Origin: Sphingomonas sp.
GTDB taxonomy: Bacteria; Pseudomonadota; Alphaproteobacteria; Sphingomonadales; Sphingomonadaceae
Assembly: GCF_019635455.1 (NCBI RefSeq)
Contig: NZ_JAHBZJ010000001.1
Span: 456,277 to 520,276 of the forward strand
Reading direction: 5' to 3'
Length of the DNA stretch: 64,000 nt
This document shows, in pieces, positions 62,381 through 64,000 of the stretch; position 1 is the stretch's first letter; the number at the start of each line of letters is the position of its first letter. Under the pieces are notes generated by a model. It saw only the letters and a program-made list of their open reading frames with translations. It did not search any database and had not been told where the DNA came from. The position numbers were made by a program, and so were the translations under genes.

Positions 62381-63385
62381 ATGTCGCCCAGCCCGTTGCT
62401 GCTGACCCCTTCGCTCGCCATCTACGCGTCGGTCGTCGCGATTCTGACCTTTGCCGGCGCCGTTACCTATCGTCGTTTCTGGCTCACCACCCGCAAGGAT
62501 GGTGCAACCCCCACTGGTTTCGGCGCCCTTCTGGCACCGGTGATGCTGGGTGCCGCGATCATTTCCGGGGCATCGACGGAACTGGTCGCTTCCCTCGTCG
62601 CGATCACGGCGGCTACCGCGATCTTCTGGATCGACGATATCGTAAATCTCAGCGCGCGGCTTCGCGTCATGGTCAGCTTTCTGACCGGTGCGGGAGTAGG
62701 CCTGGCCTATCTTGCGGGTCATTTCGAAAACGTCCCGCTGTTGATCGCGGCACTGGCCGCGGCCGGCATCGTCTGCGTCGTGCTCACCAACATGGTGAAC
62801 TTCTGCGACGGCGCCGATCTCAACCTGGCGACATTCATCGTGCTCACCGCCGCGCTGATCCTGATGTTCGCCGCGCCGGATTCGGACTGGCCGCCCGTCG
62901 CGCTCGGCGCCCTCGCCTTCACCCTCCCCTTCGCGGTGATGAACAGCCGGCCACGCACCATCTACCTTGGCGACGCGGGCAGCTTCGCATTTGCCGGCCT
63001 GTTGACCGCGATGGCCGTTGCCTTCGTTCAGAACTTCGCAAATATCCCGCCAGAAGCGGCGATCCCGGCCGCGCTACCTACGCTGGACGTGGCCTATGTC
63101 TTCACAGTGCGGGTCGTCGAGAAGCATGATCTGCTGACGCGCAACTATCTCCATCTTTATCAGCGGTTGAACCGTCGCCATCGCGGTTTTGGCTATCTGC
63201 TCCCCCAACTCGTCAATGCCGCGATCTGCCTGGGGTGCGCACTGCTGCTTCAGCACTGGGGCGCCGGACGAATTGTTTCGGTGATCGTCGCGATGATCGC
63301 AGTCACCATTCCCTTTTACTTTCTGTGCCGCAAGTTCCTGCTCGCCGGTCCGCCCGAAGGCCCGTTGTACGAGACTAGCCGATGA
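62381..63385 (+). CDS. GT4 (WecA/MraY-like) polyprenyl-phosphate sugar-1-phosphate transferase
   Basis: A 334-residue integral membrane enzyme with about ten hydrophobic segments that links the first sugar-1-phosphate to undecaprenyl phosphate. Motifs: FWIDDIVNLSARLR (Asp-Asp), TNMVNFCDGADLNLA (Asn-x5-Asp-Gly type), RTIYLGDAGSFAF and RLNRRHRGFGY. It is the likely initiator of the polymer. ATG 62381 follows AGGTTGA; its stop overlaps the next gene. Confidence 0.88.
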   Translation: MSPSPLLLTPSLAIYASVVAILTFAGAVTYRRFWLTTRKDGATPTGFGALLAPVMLGAAIISGASTELVASLVAITAATAIFWIDDIVNLSARLRVMVSFLTGAGVGLAYLAGHFENVPLLIAALAAAGIVCVVLTNMVNFCDGADLNLATFIVLTAALILMFAAPDSDWPPVALGALAFTLPFAVMNSRPRTIYLGDAGSFAFAGLLTAMAVAFVQNFANIPPEAAIPAALPTLDVAYVFTVRVVEKHDLLTRNYLHLYQRLNRRHRGFGYLLPQLVNAAICLGCALLLQHWGAGRIVSVIVAMIAVTIPFYFLCRKFLLAGPPEGPLYETSR

Positions 63386-64000
63386 GCCGCTGGGAAAAAT
63401 TCTGCGTTGTCGGTATCGGCGGCCACGCGCGGACGAAGCTGATCCCCGCCATCGAAGCGAATGGACAGACGATTGTAGGCCTCGTGTCCCGCCAGCCCTC
63501 AACGGCGTTGCCGGATGCGCCGATTTTCGCAACGCTGGAGGCGGCCGTGCCAGTGCTGCCCGACGACACCGTCATCGTGATCGCCAGTCCGCCCCTGATA
63601 CATTTCAGCCAGACGCGCACGGCGATCGAAGGGGGCTTCGACGTCATCGTCGAAAAGCCGGCCTTCGTGACGGCGAAAGAGGCGAAGCAGATCGCAGCGT
63701 TGTGTACGGCGCGCGGTACGGTGCTGGTCGAAGCATTCATGCAACGCCACAGCGCCCTTTATCGCCGACTGATCGACTATTGCATGGCGCACCGGGTTGC
63801 CGCGATCGACCTGGCCTTCGTCATCCCGGCAATGCCCACCGGCACCTTCCGGAGCGAAAGCGACCCGGGATCGTCGAGCCTGTACGACATCGGCTGCTAT
63901 ATTCTCGCGTTGCTGAGCGACCTTGGCCTGGATTTGCACGGTCTGGATATCACCCGCGTCCGCCACCCGGGGACCATGCACGAAGCCGTCGAGCTTGCCG
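63382..64000 (+). CDS. Gfo/Idh/MocA family oxidoreductase (3' end beyond window)
   Basis: About 206 residues of an NAD(P)-dependent dehydrogenase, cut by the right edge. It opens with VVGIGGHARTKLIPAIEANG and has VIASPPLIHFSQTRTAIE and DVIVEKPAFVTAKEAK, then EAFMQRHSALYRRLID. It starts in the GT4 stop (ATGA). It is a second family member beside the one at 49.4 kb and may modify another sugar. Confidence 0.82.
   Translation, partial: MSRWEKFCVVGIGGHARTKLIPAIEANGQTIVGLVSRQPSTALPDAPIFATLEAAVPVLPDDTVIVIASPPLIHFSQTRTAIEGGFDVIVEKPAFVTAKEAKQIAALCTARGTVLVEAFMQRHSALYRRLIDYCMAHRVAAIDLAFVIPAMPTGTFRSESDPGSSSLYDIGCYILALLSDLGLDLHGLDITRVRHPGTMHEAVELA

Overview
The window is chromosomal DNA from a GC-rich alphaproteobacterium. 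Many genes start at GTG. Gene order and protein types (pepA-holC next to lptD-surA-pdxA-rsmA, many TonB-dependent receptors, a DUF2946-receptor pair, a gellan/O-antigen-like polysaccharide locus) fit the Sphingomonadales, probably Sphingomonas or a close relative. The genus is an inference; no rRNA gene is present to confirm it. I found no tRNA, rRNA, CRISPR array, insertion sequence or phage gene.

Layout. Positions 1-6.8 kb hold a divergent type II secretion cluster: gspL-gspM-gspE leftwards (gspE is cut by the window edge) and gspG-H-I-C-D rightwards. 6.8-16.2 kb is housekeeping and envelope biogenesis: holC and pepA, the conserved lptD-surA-pdxA-rsmA run, a small TPR protein and rsmB. 16.2-27 kb mixes a frameshifted zinc-ribbon-like gene, an unrecognised exported/TonB-like gene pair, a DUF4197 lipoprotein, guaB, an HpcH/HpaI-type lyase, an SPFH-NfeD pair, a TPR protein, a DUF885 metallopeptidase-like protein and a MscS channel. 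27-36 kb is a metal-uptake zone: DUF2946 plus a ZnuD-like receptor, then exbB-exbD-tonB, a siderophore receptor, a PiuC-type hydroxylase, an MsrQ-like membrane protein and a small PepSY-like exported protein. 35.9-38.1 kb holds a PiT phosphate transporter and a NUDIX-DUF47 in-frame fusion. 38.2-41.2 kb is a cobalamin riboswitch followed by btuF-btuC-btuD.

From 42.6 kb to the right edge lies a large cell-surface polysaccharide locus. Sugar-nucleotide genes come first (UDP-glucuronate 4-epimerase, manC, wecB, wecC, ugd). Next is an operon for a modified amino-uronic acid: a WlbA-type dehydrogenase, a hexapeptide acetyltransferase, a DegT aminotransferase and a HisH/HisF/WbpG amidotransferase set. 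Wzx and Wzy, two glycosyltransferases, acetyl- and methyl-transfer-type decorating proteins and a WecA-like initiating GT4 follow. The section from about 49 to 59.6 kb is visibly richer in A/T than its flanks, with the methyltransferase-like gene at 58.7 kb the most extreme, which suggests horizontal acquisition of the serotype-like core.

How it works together: WecB and WecC should give UDP-ManNAcA. The WlbA/WlbC/WlbB-like trio would place an N-acetylamino group at C-3 of a 2-acetamido uronic acid, and HisH/HisF/WbpG would turn an acetamido group into an acetamidino group, as in Pseudomonas aeruginosa O5 O-antigen. Wzx and Wzy would flip and polymerise the repeat unit begun by the GT4 enzyme. 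The most interesting points are this amidino-sugar locus without a recognisable WbpA or WbpI, the cobalamin riboswitch whose leader carries a decoy copy of an aptamer segment, the NUDIX-DUF47 fusion, and a 3' remnant of a second manC.
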